A stretch of 64,000 bases of DNA, from positions 87,010-151,009 of the forward strand of contig JAUYVH010000008.1 of assembly GCA_030715135.1 (NCBI GenBank). The letters run 5' to 3'. The translations under genes and the position numbers were made by a program. The notes under the pieces are model-generated. The model was not told the DNA's origin. It did no database searches and worked only from the letters and a program-made list of their open reading frames with translations. Source of the DNA: Keguizhuia sedimenti (GTDB lineage Bacteria > Pseudomonadota > Gammaproteobacteria > Burkholderiales > Burkholderiaceae_D). This document shows, one piece after another, positions 1 through 8,622 of this stretch; the stretch's first letter is position 1; every line of letters begins with the position of its first letter.

Positions 1-449
1 ATTTTTACCGTCAACCCGGCGCGGCGGCACAGGAGTCCGGTCAGGCTGGTAACGGTTGTTTTACCGTTGGTTCCGGTAATTGCCATGACTTTAGGCTGAT
101 AGGCCTGTTCGCTGCGCAATGCGGAAAGCGCCTGCGCAAACAGCTCGATCTCGCCCCATACCGGGATATTTCTTTGTTCTGCAGCAGGCAGGATTTCCGC
201 CAGTTCGCGTGCAGGCGCAAGGCCTGGGCTGACTGCGATGAAGTCCACCTCTTCCACAAGTCCGGCATGGAAAGCGCCGGAGATAAATTCCGCATTCGGC
301 ACGGCACTGCTGAGTTCTGCAAGACGTTCCGGCGCTTCACGCGTATCGGCCACGCGCACGGCGGCGCCGCAGCGCGCCAGCCAGCGCGCCATCGCCAGGC
401 CCGATTCACCCAGGCCTAAAACCAGAACGTGTTTGCCTTCGTATTGCAT
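1..449 (-). CDS. murD: UDP-N-acetylmuramoylalanine--D-glutamate ligase MurD (N-terminal part, cut by window edge)
   Basis: The first 149 codons of MurD run off the left edge. MurD adds D-glutamate to UDP-MurNAc-L-Ala in the cytoplasm, the second amino-acid step of peptidoglycan precursor synthesis. The start reads [19 protein letters not shown], the N-terminal nucleotide-fold of the family, and the Mur-ligase P-loop GTNGKTT lies at residues 126-132. The ATG at 449 is one base beyond the mraY stop codon, so translation is probably coupled. The C-terminal half cannot be assessed. Order and motifs make the assignment firm. Confidence 0.95.
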   Translation of the reverse strand, partial: MQYEGKHVLVLGLGESGLAMARWLARCGAAVRVADTREAPERLAELSSAVPNAEFISGAFHAGLVEEVDFIAVSPGLAPARELAEILPAAEQRNIPVWGEIELFAQALSALRSEQAYQPKVMAITGTNGKTTVTSLTGLLCRRAGLTVK

Positions 450-450
450 C

Positions 451-1620
451 TCATCTCAACTTCAATGTTGATAAACCGAACAGCACCAGCATCATCGTGA
501 TGATCCAGAAACGCACCACGACCTGGGTTTCTTTCCAGCCCTTTTGCTCATAGTGATGATGCAAGGGAGCCATCAGCAAAACGCGGCGACCGGTGCCGGT
601 ACGCATCTTGGTGTACTTGAAATACATCACCTGGATCATCACGGACAAGGTTTCCACCACGAACACGCCGCCCATGATGAAGAGCACGACTTCCTGGCGC
701 ACGATGACCGCGATTGTGCCCAGCGCGCCGCCCAATGCCAGCGCTCCGACGTCGCCCATGAATACCTGTGCCGGATAGGCGTTGAACCAGAGGAAGGCTA
801 AGCCCGCACCAGCCATCGCGCCGCAGAAAATGATCAGCTCCCCCGCTCCAGGGATATGCGGAATGAACAGGTATTTCGCATAGGTTGCGCTGCCGGTCAG
901 ATAGGCGAACAATCCGAGTGCCGAGCCGACCATCACGGTCGGCATGATCGCCAGGCCATCCAGCCCGTCGGTCAGATTGACGGCATTGCTGGTGCCTACG
1001 ATCACGAAATAGGTCAGCGCGATGAATCCCCACACGCCAAGCGGATAGCTGATGGTCTTGAAAAACGGCACGATCAAATCCGCTTTCGGAGGCAATTCAT
1101 TGCTGAAGCCAGACATGACCCAGGACATGAACAATTTCCATACCTGGTAATTGGTTGCGCCGGATACGGAAAATGCGAGATACAGCGCGGCGGTGATGCC
1201 GATCAGCGATTGCCAGAAATATTTTTCCTTGGATGGCATGCCCTTGGGATCCTTGTAGACCACCTTGCGGTAATCGTCGACCCAGCCTACAGCGCCGAAA
1301 CCGAGCGTCACCACCAGCACCGGCCAGATGAAACGGTTGCTCCAGTCCGCCCACAACAGTGTGGAAATGCCGATCGCAATCAGGATCAGCGCGCCGCCCA
1401 TGGTCGGCGTGCCGGACTTGATCAGATGCGTTTGCGGACCGTCGGTACGGACGGCCTGCCCTACTTTCAAACGCGTCAGCATGCGGATAACGGCCGGCCC
1501 GGCAATCAAGCCGATGCCCAGCGCGGTCAGCGTTGCAAACACAGCGCGGAAAGTGATGAAATTGAAGACGCGGAATGCTCCGATGTCGTCTTGTAAATAC
1601 TGTGCCAACCAGAGCAGCAT
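451..1620 (-). CDS. mraY: Phospho-N-acetylmuramoyl-pentapeptide transferase MraY
   Basis: A polytopic inner-membrane enzyme that moves phospho-MurNAc-pentapeptide from UDP to undecaprenyl phosphate, making lipid I. The 389-residue length suits the betaproteobacterial form. Family motifs seen are the catalytic [18 protein letters not shown], and PLHHHYE near the C-terminus, among about ten hydrophobic segments. Its ATG shares one base with the murF stop (TGATG), and its own stop is followed after one base by murD. It is a member of the continuous dcw operon. Confidence 0.97.
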   Translation of the reverse strand: MLLWLAQYLQDDIGAFRVFNFITFRAVFATLTALGIGLIAGPAVIRMLTRLKVGQAVRTDGPQTHLIKSGTPTMGGALILIAIGISTLLWADWSNRFIWPVLVVTLGFGAVGWVDDYRKVVYKDPKGMPSKEKYFWQSLIGITAALYLAFSVSGATNYQVWKLFMSWVMSGFSNELPPKADLIVPFFKTISYPLGVWGFIALTYFVIVGTSNAVNLTDGLDGLAIMPTVMVGSALGLFAYLTGSATYAKYLFIPHIPGAGELIIFCGAMAGAGLAFLWFNAYPAQVFMGDVGALALGGALGTIAVIVRQEVVLFIMGGVFVVETLSVMIQVMYFKYTKMRTGTGRRVLLMAPLHHHYEQKGWKETQVVVRFWIITMMLVLFGLSTLKLR

Positions 1621-2996
1621 CAGTGGGACTCCTTCGCTTGTGCACCGACCAGGTGCTGAACCACACGTTCCATTTTCATGAAACGCGATCCCTTGATTAA
1701 TACGCTTGCCTGCGGAGTGAGCATGTTTTCGACTGTGCGGTTGAGATCATCGACATTGCTGAAATGCTTGGCGCGGCTGCCGAATGCATCGCTGGCATGA
1801 CTTGCCAGCTCGCCCAACGTATAGAGGGCGTCTATACCGCGTCCTCGCGCATAAGCGCCTACTTCGATATGAAATTGGCGCCCTTCAGTGCCGACTTCGC
1901 CCATGTCACCCAGTACCAGCACGCGAGGCGCGGGAACCTGCATCAAAACGTCGATTGCCGCGCGCACTGAATCGGGATTGGCGTTGTACGTATCGTCGAT
2001 CACCAGAGCGCCGTTTTTCGCCGTCTTGCGCTGCAAGCGTCCGGCAACCGGAGAAAAATTCTCCAGGCCACGCACGATTGCAGTGCGGTGCACGCCGATC
2101 GCCAGGGTGCAGGCAATTGCCGCCAGGGCATTGCGCACATTGTGTACACCCGCTGCCGAAAGACGCACAGGAAATTCCTTTTGACCGATCCTGACGATCA
2201 GATCGCTGCCGAACGCGTTTGGCTGATAGCTGCAGGTCACGCTTGCGTCGGCCGACAATCCGAAAGACAAGATCTTGCGTTGGCCGCTGGACTTGGCAAG
2301 TCTGCGCCACAAAGACGTAAACGGATCATCTGCGGGAAACACTGCGATGCCGTTGGCAGGCAGCGCACTGATCACCGAACCGTTTTCCTTGGCGACCGCT
2401 TCCACGCTTTCCATGAATTCCTGGTGTTCGCGCTGTGCGTTGTTGACCAGTCCCACGGTCGGCTGTGCAATTGCGGCCAAGGAGGCAATTTCGCCGGGAT
2501 GGTTCATGCCGAGCTCGATCACTGCCGCGCGGTGCGTTGCGTCCATGCGCAGGATAGTGAGCGGGACCCCGATATCGTTATTGAGATTGCCGCGCGTACT
2601 CAGGTAATTGCCCTCGCCGTATTCTGCCGCGAGGATAGCTGCGATCATTTCCTTGACGGTGGTCTTGCCGTTGCTGCCGGTGACGCCGATGACCGGAATC
2701 GAAAACTGGCGGCGCCAGTAATTGCCGATTTCGCCCAGCGCCACCTTCGTGTCGCGCACGACGAGTGCCGGAACCTTCAATCCGGGAGGCAAATGATCAA
2801 CGACCACTGCGGCGGCCCCCTTATTGGCGACTTCTTCCAAAAACGTGTGCGCATCAAAGCGCTCGCCGCGCAATGCGACGAATAGGTTGCCCGAGGCGAC
2901 CGTCTTGCTATCGGTCGACACTCCGGAAAATTCTGCGGCGCCGGTAATGGTGGCGCCTGAAATCCATGGCTGCAATGCCGCTAATGAAGACTTCAT
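1620..2996 (-). CDS. murF: UDP-N-acetylmuramoyl-tripeptide--D-alanyl-D-alanine ligase MurF
   Basis: MurF is a cytoplasmic ATP-dependent ligase that adds D-Ala-D-Ala to the UDP-MurNAc tripeptide, finishing the pentapeptide. The protein is 458 residues, close to the usual 450. The P-loop [11 protein letters not shown] is present at about residues 108-118, and the central and C-terminal Mur-ligase domains follow (for example [11 protein letters not shown]). The start codon overlaps the murE stop (TAATG) and the stop overlaps the mraY start (TGATG), which indicates translational coupling. Confidence 0.97.
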   Translation of the reverse strand: MKSSLAALQPWISGATITGAAEFSGVSTDSKTVASGNLFVALRGERFDAHTFLEEVANKGAAAVVVDHLPPGLKVPALVVRDTKVALGEIGNYWRRQFSIPVIGVTGSNGKTTVKEMIAAILAAEYGEGNYLSTRGNLNNDIGVPLTILRMDATHRAAVIELGMNHPGEIASLAAIAQPTVGLVNNAQREHQEFMESVEAVAKENGSVISALPANGIAVFPADDPFTSLWRRLAKSSGQRKILSFGLSADASVTCSYQPNAFGSDLIVRIGQKEFPVRLSAAGVHNVRNALAAIACTLAIGVHRTAIVRGLENFSPVAGRLQRKTAKNGALVIDDTYNANPDSVRAAIDVLMQVPAPRVLVLGDMGEVGTEGRQFHIEVGAYARGRGIDALYTLGELASHASDAFGSRAKHFSNVDDLNRTVENMLTPQASVLIKGSRFMKMERVVQHLVGAQAKESH

Positions 2997-4522
2997 TAGC
3001 CTGTTCCTTTCATTGTTGCGCGTGCGGACAGGGCGATGGCCGCGTGGTCCGCATCTAAAAAAGGCATTTTCTTGCCATTTATTTCCTGATAGGTTTCATG
3101 GCCTTTTCCGGCCAGTAAAACCACATCCTGTTTAGCCGCGTGCTTGATCGCCCACAAAATTGCGGCAGCACGGTCCTCGTTGACGTGCGGCCGCGGCGCA
3201 GTCGGCCGCATGCCTTCTATAATTTGATTGATGATCTTGCCCGGCTCTTCGCTGCGCGGATTGTCACTGGTGACGATCACCTGATCCGCCAGCGCGGAAA
3301 CCACAGCGCCCATTTGCGGGCGCTTGCCCGGATCACGATCGCCGCCGCAGCCGAACAGGCACCATAGCTGGCCATTGCGCTGCTTCGCCACTTCACGCAG
3401 CGTAAGCAATGTCTTTTCCAGCGCATCAGGTGTATGTGCATAATCGATTACGATCAATGGCGCATCCTGTCCACCGAGCTGCTGCAGGCGCCCGGGAACC
3501 GCCGTGAGGTGACCGACGGTTTCGATCGCAGCTTTCCAGGAAACGCCTTTGGCAAGCAATACGCCGATGATGCCGAGCACATTGCTGACATTGAACTGGC
3601 CGACCAGTTGAGTCTTGACATGCGCCGAGCCGTATTGCGATTTCAACTCGAAACTTGTGCCGGTGGGCGTGACGTGAATGCCGGATGCGTTCAGCATGCC
3701 AATCCCATCCACCGAATTACCTGAAACGCTATAACCCTGCACAGCAATCGACGGCGTCTTCAGCAGGCGGCGCGCCAGCCGCATACCCATGTCGTCGTCG
3801 AGATTGAGCACCGCGTGGCGCAGTCCGGGCCAATCGAAGAGCCGGGCTTTTGCGTCTTCATACGATTGCATATCCCCGTGATAATCGAGATGGTCGCGCG
3901 TGAAATTGGTAAACAAGGCTGCATCAAAATGCATGCCATTCAGTCGTCCCTGATGCAGGCCGATCGACGATGCCTCGATCGCCAGCGCTTTGGCGCCGTG
4001 ATCCCTGCATTGTGCAAGCTTGCGTTGCAGCAGCGCCGCGTCGGGCGTGGTATAGCCTGTTACTTCAAATTCACCTGGCTCCCCTTGCTCAAATAATCCT
4101 ATGCCGAGCGTGCCGATGACCGCCGTTTTATCGCCGAGGCGCGACAAAGCCCGTCCCAGCCATTGGCTGCAGGACGTCTTACCGTTGGTACCGGTCACCG
4201 CCACTGTAAACATGGCGCCGTCCGGCTGACCATAATAGGCGTTCGCAAGGTGTCCGGCCATATCGCGCAGACCGGAAACCGGGCGATGCGCAAGCTCCGA
4301 TCCCTGCCAAACGAAGTCCTGGCTATCGTCAAACAGCACGGCGCGCGCACCTTGCTTGATTGCGTGATCAATATAGTTGCGCCCGTCCACACCCTCATTG
4401 GGATAAGCCAGGAATACATCGCCCTGGGCAATGGCGCGCGAATCCGCTGACAGGTGCGCATTCGGCGCTACCTCATGCAGCCATGCCACCAAAGCCTTGT
4501 GCCGGGAAGTCATGTCATCCAT
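2996..4522 (-). CDS. murE: UDP-N-acetylmuramoyl-L-alanyl-D-glutamate--2,6-diaminopimelate ligase MurE
   Basis: MurE adds the third amino acid of the peptidoglycan stem. The specificity motif DNPR (in TSDNPRSEEPG) is the signature of enzymes that add meso-diaminopimelate rather than lysine, as expected in a Gram-negative. The P-loop GTNGKTS is present. Two starts sit side by side: GTG at 4525 and ATG at 4522. I chose the ATG because it makes the TGATG overlap with the ftsI stop that recurs through the operon, with AGGAG eight bases upstream; the GTG has the same AGGAG five bases upstream, so it stays possible. Length is 508 residues. Confidence 0.95.
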   Translation of the reverse strand: MDDMTSRHKALVAWLHEVAPNAHLSADSRAIAQGDVFLAYPNEGVDGRNYIDHAIKQGARAVLFDDSQDFVWQGSELAHRPVSGLRDMAGHLANAYYGQPDGAMFTVAVTGTNGKTSCSQWLGRALSRLGDKTAVIGTLGIGLFEQGEPGEFEVTGYTTPDAALLQRKLAQCRDHGAKALAIEASSIGLHQGRLNGMHFDAALFTNFTRDHLDYHGDMQSYEDAKARLFDWPGLRHAVLNLDDDMGMRLARRLLKTPSIAVQGYSVSGNSVDGIGMLNASGIHVTPTGTSFELKSQYGSAHVKTQLVGQFNVSNVLGIIGVLLAKGVSWKAAIETVGHLTAVPGRLQQLGGQDAPLIVIDYAHTPDALEKTLLTLREVAKQRNGQLWCLFGCGGDRDPGKRPQMGAVVSALADQVIVTSDNPRSEEPGKIINQIIEGMRPTAPRPHVNEDRAAAILWAIKHAAKQDVVLLAGKGHETYQEINGKKMPFLDADHAAIALSARATMKGTG

Positions 4523-6279
4523 CACAAGCTCTCCTGAAGGCTGTTGGCGGGAATGATGATGTCGGTCACCGTCGAATCCGGGGCTACATTCATGGCACGC
4601 AAGGCGCTGGCAGTCACGGCGGAAAATACCGGCGCTGCCACCTGGCCGCCGTAGTGGAATCCGTTGGAGGGCTCGTCGACCATCACGGCAACCACGATGC
4701 GCGGATCCGAAACAGGGGCAAATCCGACAAACGACGAAACATACTTATTTGCGTATTGTCCGTTGACCAGCTTGTGTGCAGTGCCTGTCTTGCCCGCTAC
4801 GCGGTAACCCGGTACCTGAGCCTGTGGTGCCGTTCCTTCAGGACCGGCCGCCAGTTCCAGCATGGCGCGTACGCTGCGAGCGGTCTTCGAAGAAATCACC
4901 TGCTGGCCGATCGGGTGGTCACTCGTTTTTTGCAGGGACAAGGGAATCATGTCGCCGTCGCGGGCGAAAATCAGGTAGGAGCGAGCCACCTGGATCAACG
5001 AGGTCGAGATGCCATGTCCATAGCTCATCGTTGCCTGCTCGATCGGTTTCCATGACTTATAGGGACGCACACGACCGGCAACCGCTCCCGGGAAGCCGAG
5101 CTTAGGCTGCTGGCCGAAGCCGATGGTCGTAAACATCTCCCACATTTCCTGCGGCTGCAGCTGCAGTGCCATCTTGGCCGTGCCGACGTTGGAAGACTTT
5201 TCCAGCACTTGCGACACGGTCAGCATGCCGTGTGGATGCGCGTCACCAATGGTGGCCCTTCCAATCGTGATGCGCCCCGGAGCAGTCTGAATCGGGGTAT
5301 TGGGCGTAACCAGCCTGTTTTCAAGCGCCAGCGCGATGGTAAACGGCTTCAGGGTCGAGCCGGGCTCGAAAGTGTCTGTCATGACGCGGTTGCGCAGCTG
5401 CGCACCGGTCAGTTTCGAACGGTCGTTCGGGTTGTAAGTCGGCAGGTTGACCAGCGCCAGCACTTCGCCTGTCTTGACGTCGAGCACTACCATTGCCGCT
5501 GCTTTCGCCTTGTGTTTCTCGACGGCTTCTTTCAAGTGTGTGTACGCGATGTGCTGAATCTTACGGTCGATCGACAGCGCCAGATCCTTGCCGTCGTGCG
5601 GCATGCGCACCGATTCGATATCCTCCACGATCTGGCCCAGGCGGTCCTTGATCACGCGGCGGCTGCCGGTGACGCCGACGAGGCTTTTCTGGAAGGTCAG
5701 CTCCATGCCCTCTTGCCCGACGTCTTCAACATTCGTGAACCCGACCACGTGCGCCATCACCTCGCCGTCCGGGTAATAGCGCTTGTATTCGCGCCGCGTG
5801 CCGATGCCCGGAATGTTGAGCTTGGCGATCTTGTCCGTGACGTCCTGTTCGACCTGGCGCTTGAGATAGACGAAGGTCTTGTCGGAGTCGAGCTTCTTGC
5901 GCAGATCGCGCTCGGGCATGCCGAGCAGACGGGCAAGCTGCGCGATTTTTTCATCCGGCGCTTCCAGCACGTCTTCCGGTATCGCCCAGACCGCTTTGAC
6001 CGGAAGCGAAGACGCCAGCACCTGTCCATTGCGGTCAGTAATCTTGCCGCGCGTGGCCGGCAATTCCAGCGTGCGGGCATAGCGCGAAGCGCCCTGCTTC
6101 TGCAGGAATTCGGTGGAGATTCCCTGCAGCCACAAGGCGCGACCGGCCAGAGTGGCAAAGGCGACGAACATCAGGAACAGCACCACGCGCGAGCGCCAGA
6201 CAGGCAGCTTCACCGCAAGCACCGGGCTTGCGGAAAATGAAATGCCTTTGCCGGCGGCGGTGCGCGATGCGGTCGCCAT
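4522..6279 (-). CDS. ftsI: Septal peptidoglycan transpeptidase FtsI (PBP3)
   Basis: A class B penicillin-binding protein that cross-links septal peptidoglycan in the periplasm. A short basic N-terminus and one membrane segment (VVLFLMFVAFATLAGRAL) are followed by the dimerisation domain and the transpeptidase domain. The three active-site motifs are seen: STLK at 308-311 (nucleophile Ser308), SSN at 362-364 and KTGT at 497-500. The reading frame is open upstream to 6411, but the ATG at 6279 overlaps the ftsL stop as TGATG and gives the expected 585 residues. Confidence 0.96.
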   Translation of the reverse strand: MATASRTAAGKGISFSASPVLAVKLPVWRSRVVLFLMFVAFATLAGRALWLQGISTEFLQKQGASRYARTLELPATRGKITDRNGQVLASSLPVKAVWAIPEDVLEAPDEKIAQLARLLGMPERDLRKKLDSDKTFVYLKRQVEQDVTDKIAKLNIPGIGTRREYKRYYPDGEVMAHVVGFTNVEDVGQEGMELTFQKSLVGVTGSRRVIKDRLGQIVEDIESVRMPHDGKDLALSIDRKIQHIAYTHLKEAVEKHKAKAAAMVVLDVKTGEVLALVNLPTYNPNDRSKLTGAQLRNRVMTDTFEPGSTLKPFTIALALENRLVTPNTPIQTAPGRITIGRATIGDAHPHGMLTVSQVLEKSSNVGTAKMALQLQPQEMWEMFTTIGFGQQPKLGFPGAVAGRVRPYKSWKPIEQATMSYGHGISTSLIQVARSYLIFARDGDMIPLSLQKTSDHPIGQQVISSKTARSVRAMLELAAGPEGTAPQAQVPGYRVAGKTGTAHKLVNGQYANKYVSSFVGFAPVSDPRIVVAVMVDEPSNGFHYGGQVAAPVFSAVTASALRAMNVAPDSTVTDIIIPANSLQESL

Positions 6280-6551
6280 CAGTTGGCTCCCATGACGAGG
6301 TATTGTGTGCGCTCGGGCGAGACTGCGACCATGTTCAGTTCGCGCCGCGCACTGGCTTCGATGCGTGCGTGCTTGGCAAGGCTGGACTGATCGAGCTGCA
6401 ACTGCGCCCATTCGATCTCGAGCTGCTTGGCGCGTGCCTGCGCGCGCTCGAGCTCAATGAACAGGCGGCGCGCCTGATATTGAGAATTAATCAGGGACAA
6501 GGCGCTCATGACCAGCAAAAGCGTCATTAAAGAAATCAGGCGTCCGCTCAC
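6279..6551 (-). CDS. ftsL: Cell division protein FtsL
   Basis: A small bitopic division protein that bridges early and late divisome proteins with FtsB and FtsQ. The 90 residues hold a membrane segment at about 5-22 ([19 protein letters not shown]), then a charged, heptad-like coiled coil ([19 protein letters not shown]) in the periplasm. The first codon is GTG at 6551, overlapping the rsmH stop by four bases (GTGA). A later in-frame ATG would cut into the membrane segment, so GTG is preferred. Sequence conservation in FtsL is low, so position between rsmH and ftsI weighs heavily. Confidence 0.9.
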   Translation of the reverse strand: MSGRLISLMTLLLVMSALSLINSQYQARRLFIELERAQARAKQLEIEWAQLQLDQSSLAKHARIEASARRELNMVAVSPERTQYLVMGAN

Positions 6552-7507
6552 TGCGCCGCTCCCGTACAGCGTTCAGCCACGCGCATGACCGCCGAACGGG
6601 CACGCGGATTGGCAGCGACCTCGGCAGCCGACGGCTTTAGTTTGGAGAGCAACTTCATTTCCGGTTGCGGGAGATCTTTCGCACGAATCGGCAGGCGGCG
6701 GTCTGGCTGCGGCACATTGGCTTTGGATGCCATGAACCGCTTGACGATGCGATCTTCAAGCGAATGAAAACTGATCACCACCATTCTCCCTGCTGGAGCC
6801 AGGCGTCTGAATGCGCCGTTCAACCCTACTTCGAGTTCCGCAAGCTCCTGATTGATGTAAATCCGGATAGCCTGAAAGGTGCGTGTGGCCGGGTCTTTGC
6901 CCTTCTCGCGAGTTTTGACGGCGTGTGCCACGATCTCGGCAAGCTGTCGTGTGCTTGAAATTGGCCGGACTGCCCGGCCAGCAACAATCGCCTTTGCAAT
7001 CTGAAAAGCAAACCGTTCTTCCCCATAGTCCCGTATCACTTTCTCGATATTCTGCTCAGTCTCAGTAGCCAGCCACTCGGCCGCCGACATGCCGCGCGTG
7101 GTATCCATCCTCATATCGAGTGGACCATCTGCGCGAAAACTAAAGCCGCGCGCCGCATCATCGACTTGCGGCGACGAAATTCCCAAATCCAGCAAGACGC
7201 CATCCACTTGCGCGATGCCACGTCCGGCCAGTACCTCTTCCAAGCTTGCAAAACTGCCATGCACTACTTCAAACCGCGGATCCGTAATGGATTCCGCCTG
7301 CTGAATGGCTTGCGGATCCTTGTCGAAGGCAATCAGCCTGCCCTCTGCGCCCAGGCGCTCAAGAATCTTCCGGCTATGTCCGCCGCGCCCGAACGTCCCG
7401 TCCACATAAATGCCGCTCGCACGCGCATCCTGGATTGCCAATGCATCCACCGCTTCATCCAGCAGCACCGTACGGTGCTGCAGTTCAGGCACCGTTTCCA
7501 TATTCAT
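6548..7507 (-). CDS. rsmH: 16S rRNA (cytosine1402-N4)-methyltransferase RsmH (MraW)
   Basis: An S-adenosylmethionine-dependent enzyme that methylates N4 of C1402 in the 16S rRNA decoding centre. The N-terminus [13 protein letters not shown] and the SAM-binding [14 protein letters not shown] are typical, as are [12 protein letters not shown] and [15 protein letters not shown]. Three close starts are available (GTG 7510, ATG 7507, ATG 7501) and no strong ribosome binding site decides between them. ATG 7507 gives 319 residues. The stop overlaps the ftsL GTG. Confidence 0.95.
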   Translation of the reverse strand: MNMETVPELQHRTVLLDEAVDALAIQDARASGIYVDGTFGRGGHSRKILERLGAEGRLIAFDKDPQAIQQAESITDPRFEVVHGSFASLEEVLAGRGIAQVDGVLLDLGISSPQVDDAARGFSFRADGPLDMRMDTTRGMSAAEWLATETEQNIEKVIRDYGEERFAFQIAKAIVAGRAVRPISSTRQLAEIVAHAVKTREKGKDPATRTFQAIRIYINQELAELEVGLNGAFRRLAPAGRMVVISFHSLEDRIVKRFMASKANVPQPDRRLPIRAKDLPQPEMKLLSKLKPSAAEVAANPRARSAVMRVAERCTGAAQ

Positions 7508-7513
7508 CACGGG

Positions 7514-7942
7514 CTAGAACGAAAAATTGTTCAATACATCCGGCATGCCGTTGGCAATTGCCTCCGACTCGCTTTCGGCCAACTTGGCCGCGTCCCAGAT
7601 CTCGAAATGGCTTCCCATGCCTAACAGCATGACGTCGCGCGACAGGCCAACGGCGTTGCGCAATTCCGGCGCAATCAAGATGCGTCCGGCTGAATCCATT
7701 TCGACATCCGATGCATTACCCAGAAAAATGCGCTGCCAGGCGCGCGCCGACATCGGCCAGGCCGCAATCTGGTCGCGATGCTGCTCCCATACCGGGCGCG
7801 GGAAAAACAAGAGACATCCGTGCGGATGCTTGGTGAGCGTGACGCGGCCTTCGCATTGCACAAGCAATGCGTCGCGATGCTTGGCAGGAATGGACATCCT
7901 TCCTTTGGCATCGAGATTTAAAGCGGACGCGCCTTGAAACAC
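7514..7942 (-). CDS. mraZ: Transcriptional regulator MraZ
   Basis: The first gene of the dcw operon, encoding a 142-residue DNA-binding protein with two SpoVT/AbrB-like halves. The conserved start [18 protein letters not shown] follows directly on a GTG codon at 7942. AGAGGAG lies nine bases upstream of this GTG, so it is the likely start although the frame is open to 8023. In other bacteria MraZ represses its own operon through tandem GTGGG-type boxes; matching boxes lie about 75-110 bases upstream here. The second half carries [20 protein letters not shown], the repeat of the first-half fold. Confidence 0.95.
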   Translation of the reverse strand: MFQGASALNLDAKGRMSIPAKHRDALLVQCEGRVTLTKHPHGCLLFFPRPVWEQHRDQIAAWPMSARAWQRIFLGNASDVEMDSAGRILIAPELRNAVGLSRDVMLLGMGSHFEIWDAAKLAESESEAIANGMPDVLNNFSF

Positions 7943-8016
7943 TGGTATCTGCTCCTCTGGTCTTGTTTTTTTGCCATCGCGGCCGTGAAAATCTGCAGAA
8001 AATTCTTGAAATTCTT

Positions 8017-8078
8017 CCCACAAAAAGACACTTTTTCACACTGTCGCCCACTTTAGAGGAAGCGATATTTGCGGTCAA
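8017..8078 (-). promoter_or_regulatory. mraZ (dcw) promoter with four 10-bp MraZ-type operator repeats
   Basis: On the minus strand a -35 box TTGACC (8078-8073) and a -10 box TAAAGT (8055-8050) are 17 bases apart. Starting inside the -10 box come four repeats at an exact 10-base step: GTGGG (8051-8047), GTGTG (8041-8037), GTGTC (8031-8027) and GTGGG (8021-8017). Direct GTGGG boxes with 5-base spacers are the known MraZ binding pattern. The outer two boxes are perfect and the inner two degenerate. Transcription would start near 8043, giving a leader of about 100 bases before the mraZ GTG. Confidence 0.75.
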
Positions 8079-8622
8079 GGAATATTGCGAAGTTAAAACA
8101 CTAATTTTTTCAATGAAGTCAATGACTTAGACGCATTCATTAAAGCCGATGTTTACCAATTTCCTCAAAAGAATTAAGCACTTATCGAGGATATTGAAGG
8201 TTTGCTCTTAAATATACACATGTGTTTACATGAAAAAAATCGGCTCCAGCGGCCGAGAACGGCGGCAGGTGGAAAAATTTACTGTTGGAAAAATGTGAAA
8301 GCAGACCAAGTCGCCCGACGGGCTATGAGACTGCGCTATCGGGCAAACATTCACTTTGCCGCCCCAGATAGGTAGATGGTGCGCTCGACCGGAACGGCAT
8401 ATCTTCTTGAGCGCCACTATGATTTGGATGAAGTTCGGCGCAAAAGCACCAAGCCTGAGTTGCCGAGGTGCAAGCAAGTCAATAAACCGATTATTGATTT
8501 GTTATTGCTCAGCTATTAGGAAGATGCGCCCATGAACCCATGGGCACCAAAACATTTTTCGTAACGTCTTGTTTTTATTTCTTGTTCTTACTGATTGAAC
8601 ACTGATGGCAAATTGGAATGCT
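8079..8622. other. Intergenic region between uvrD and the mraZ promoter, no gene recognised
   Basis: About 540 bases without a convincing gene. The part next to the promoter (8080-8240) is AT-rich. A perfect 7-bp inverted repeat GCCCATG/CATGGGC with a 4-base loop lies at 8528-8545, 78 bases past the uvrD stop; it has no clear U-tract on the minus strand, so it is at best a weak terminator or mRNA 3'-end structure. The short open frame 8226-8477 has no recognisable features. Confidence 0.5.

Noticed and set aside
5209..6240. A 343-codon open frame antisense to ftsI, and similar frames opposite mraY (856-1596), murF (2088-2885) and thiC (14824-15807)
   Set aside because: All are shadows of conserved essential genes and lack family features.
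8226..8477. An 83-codon frame upstream of mraZ on the minus strand
   Set aside because: No ribosome binding site, no recognisable motif and a composition typical of non-coding sequence; left as intergenic.
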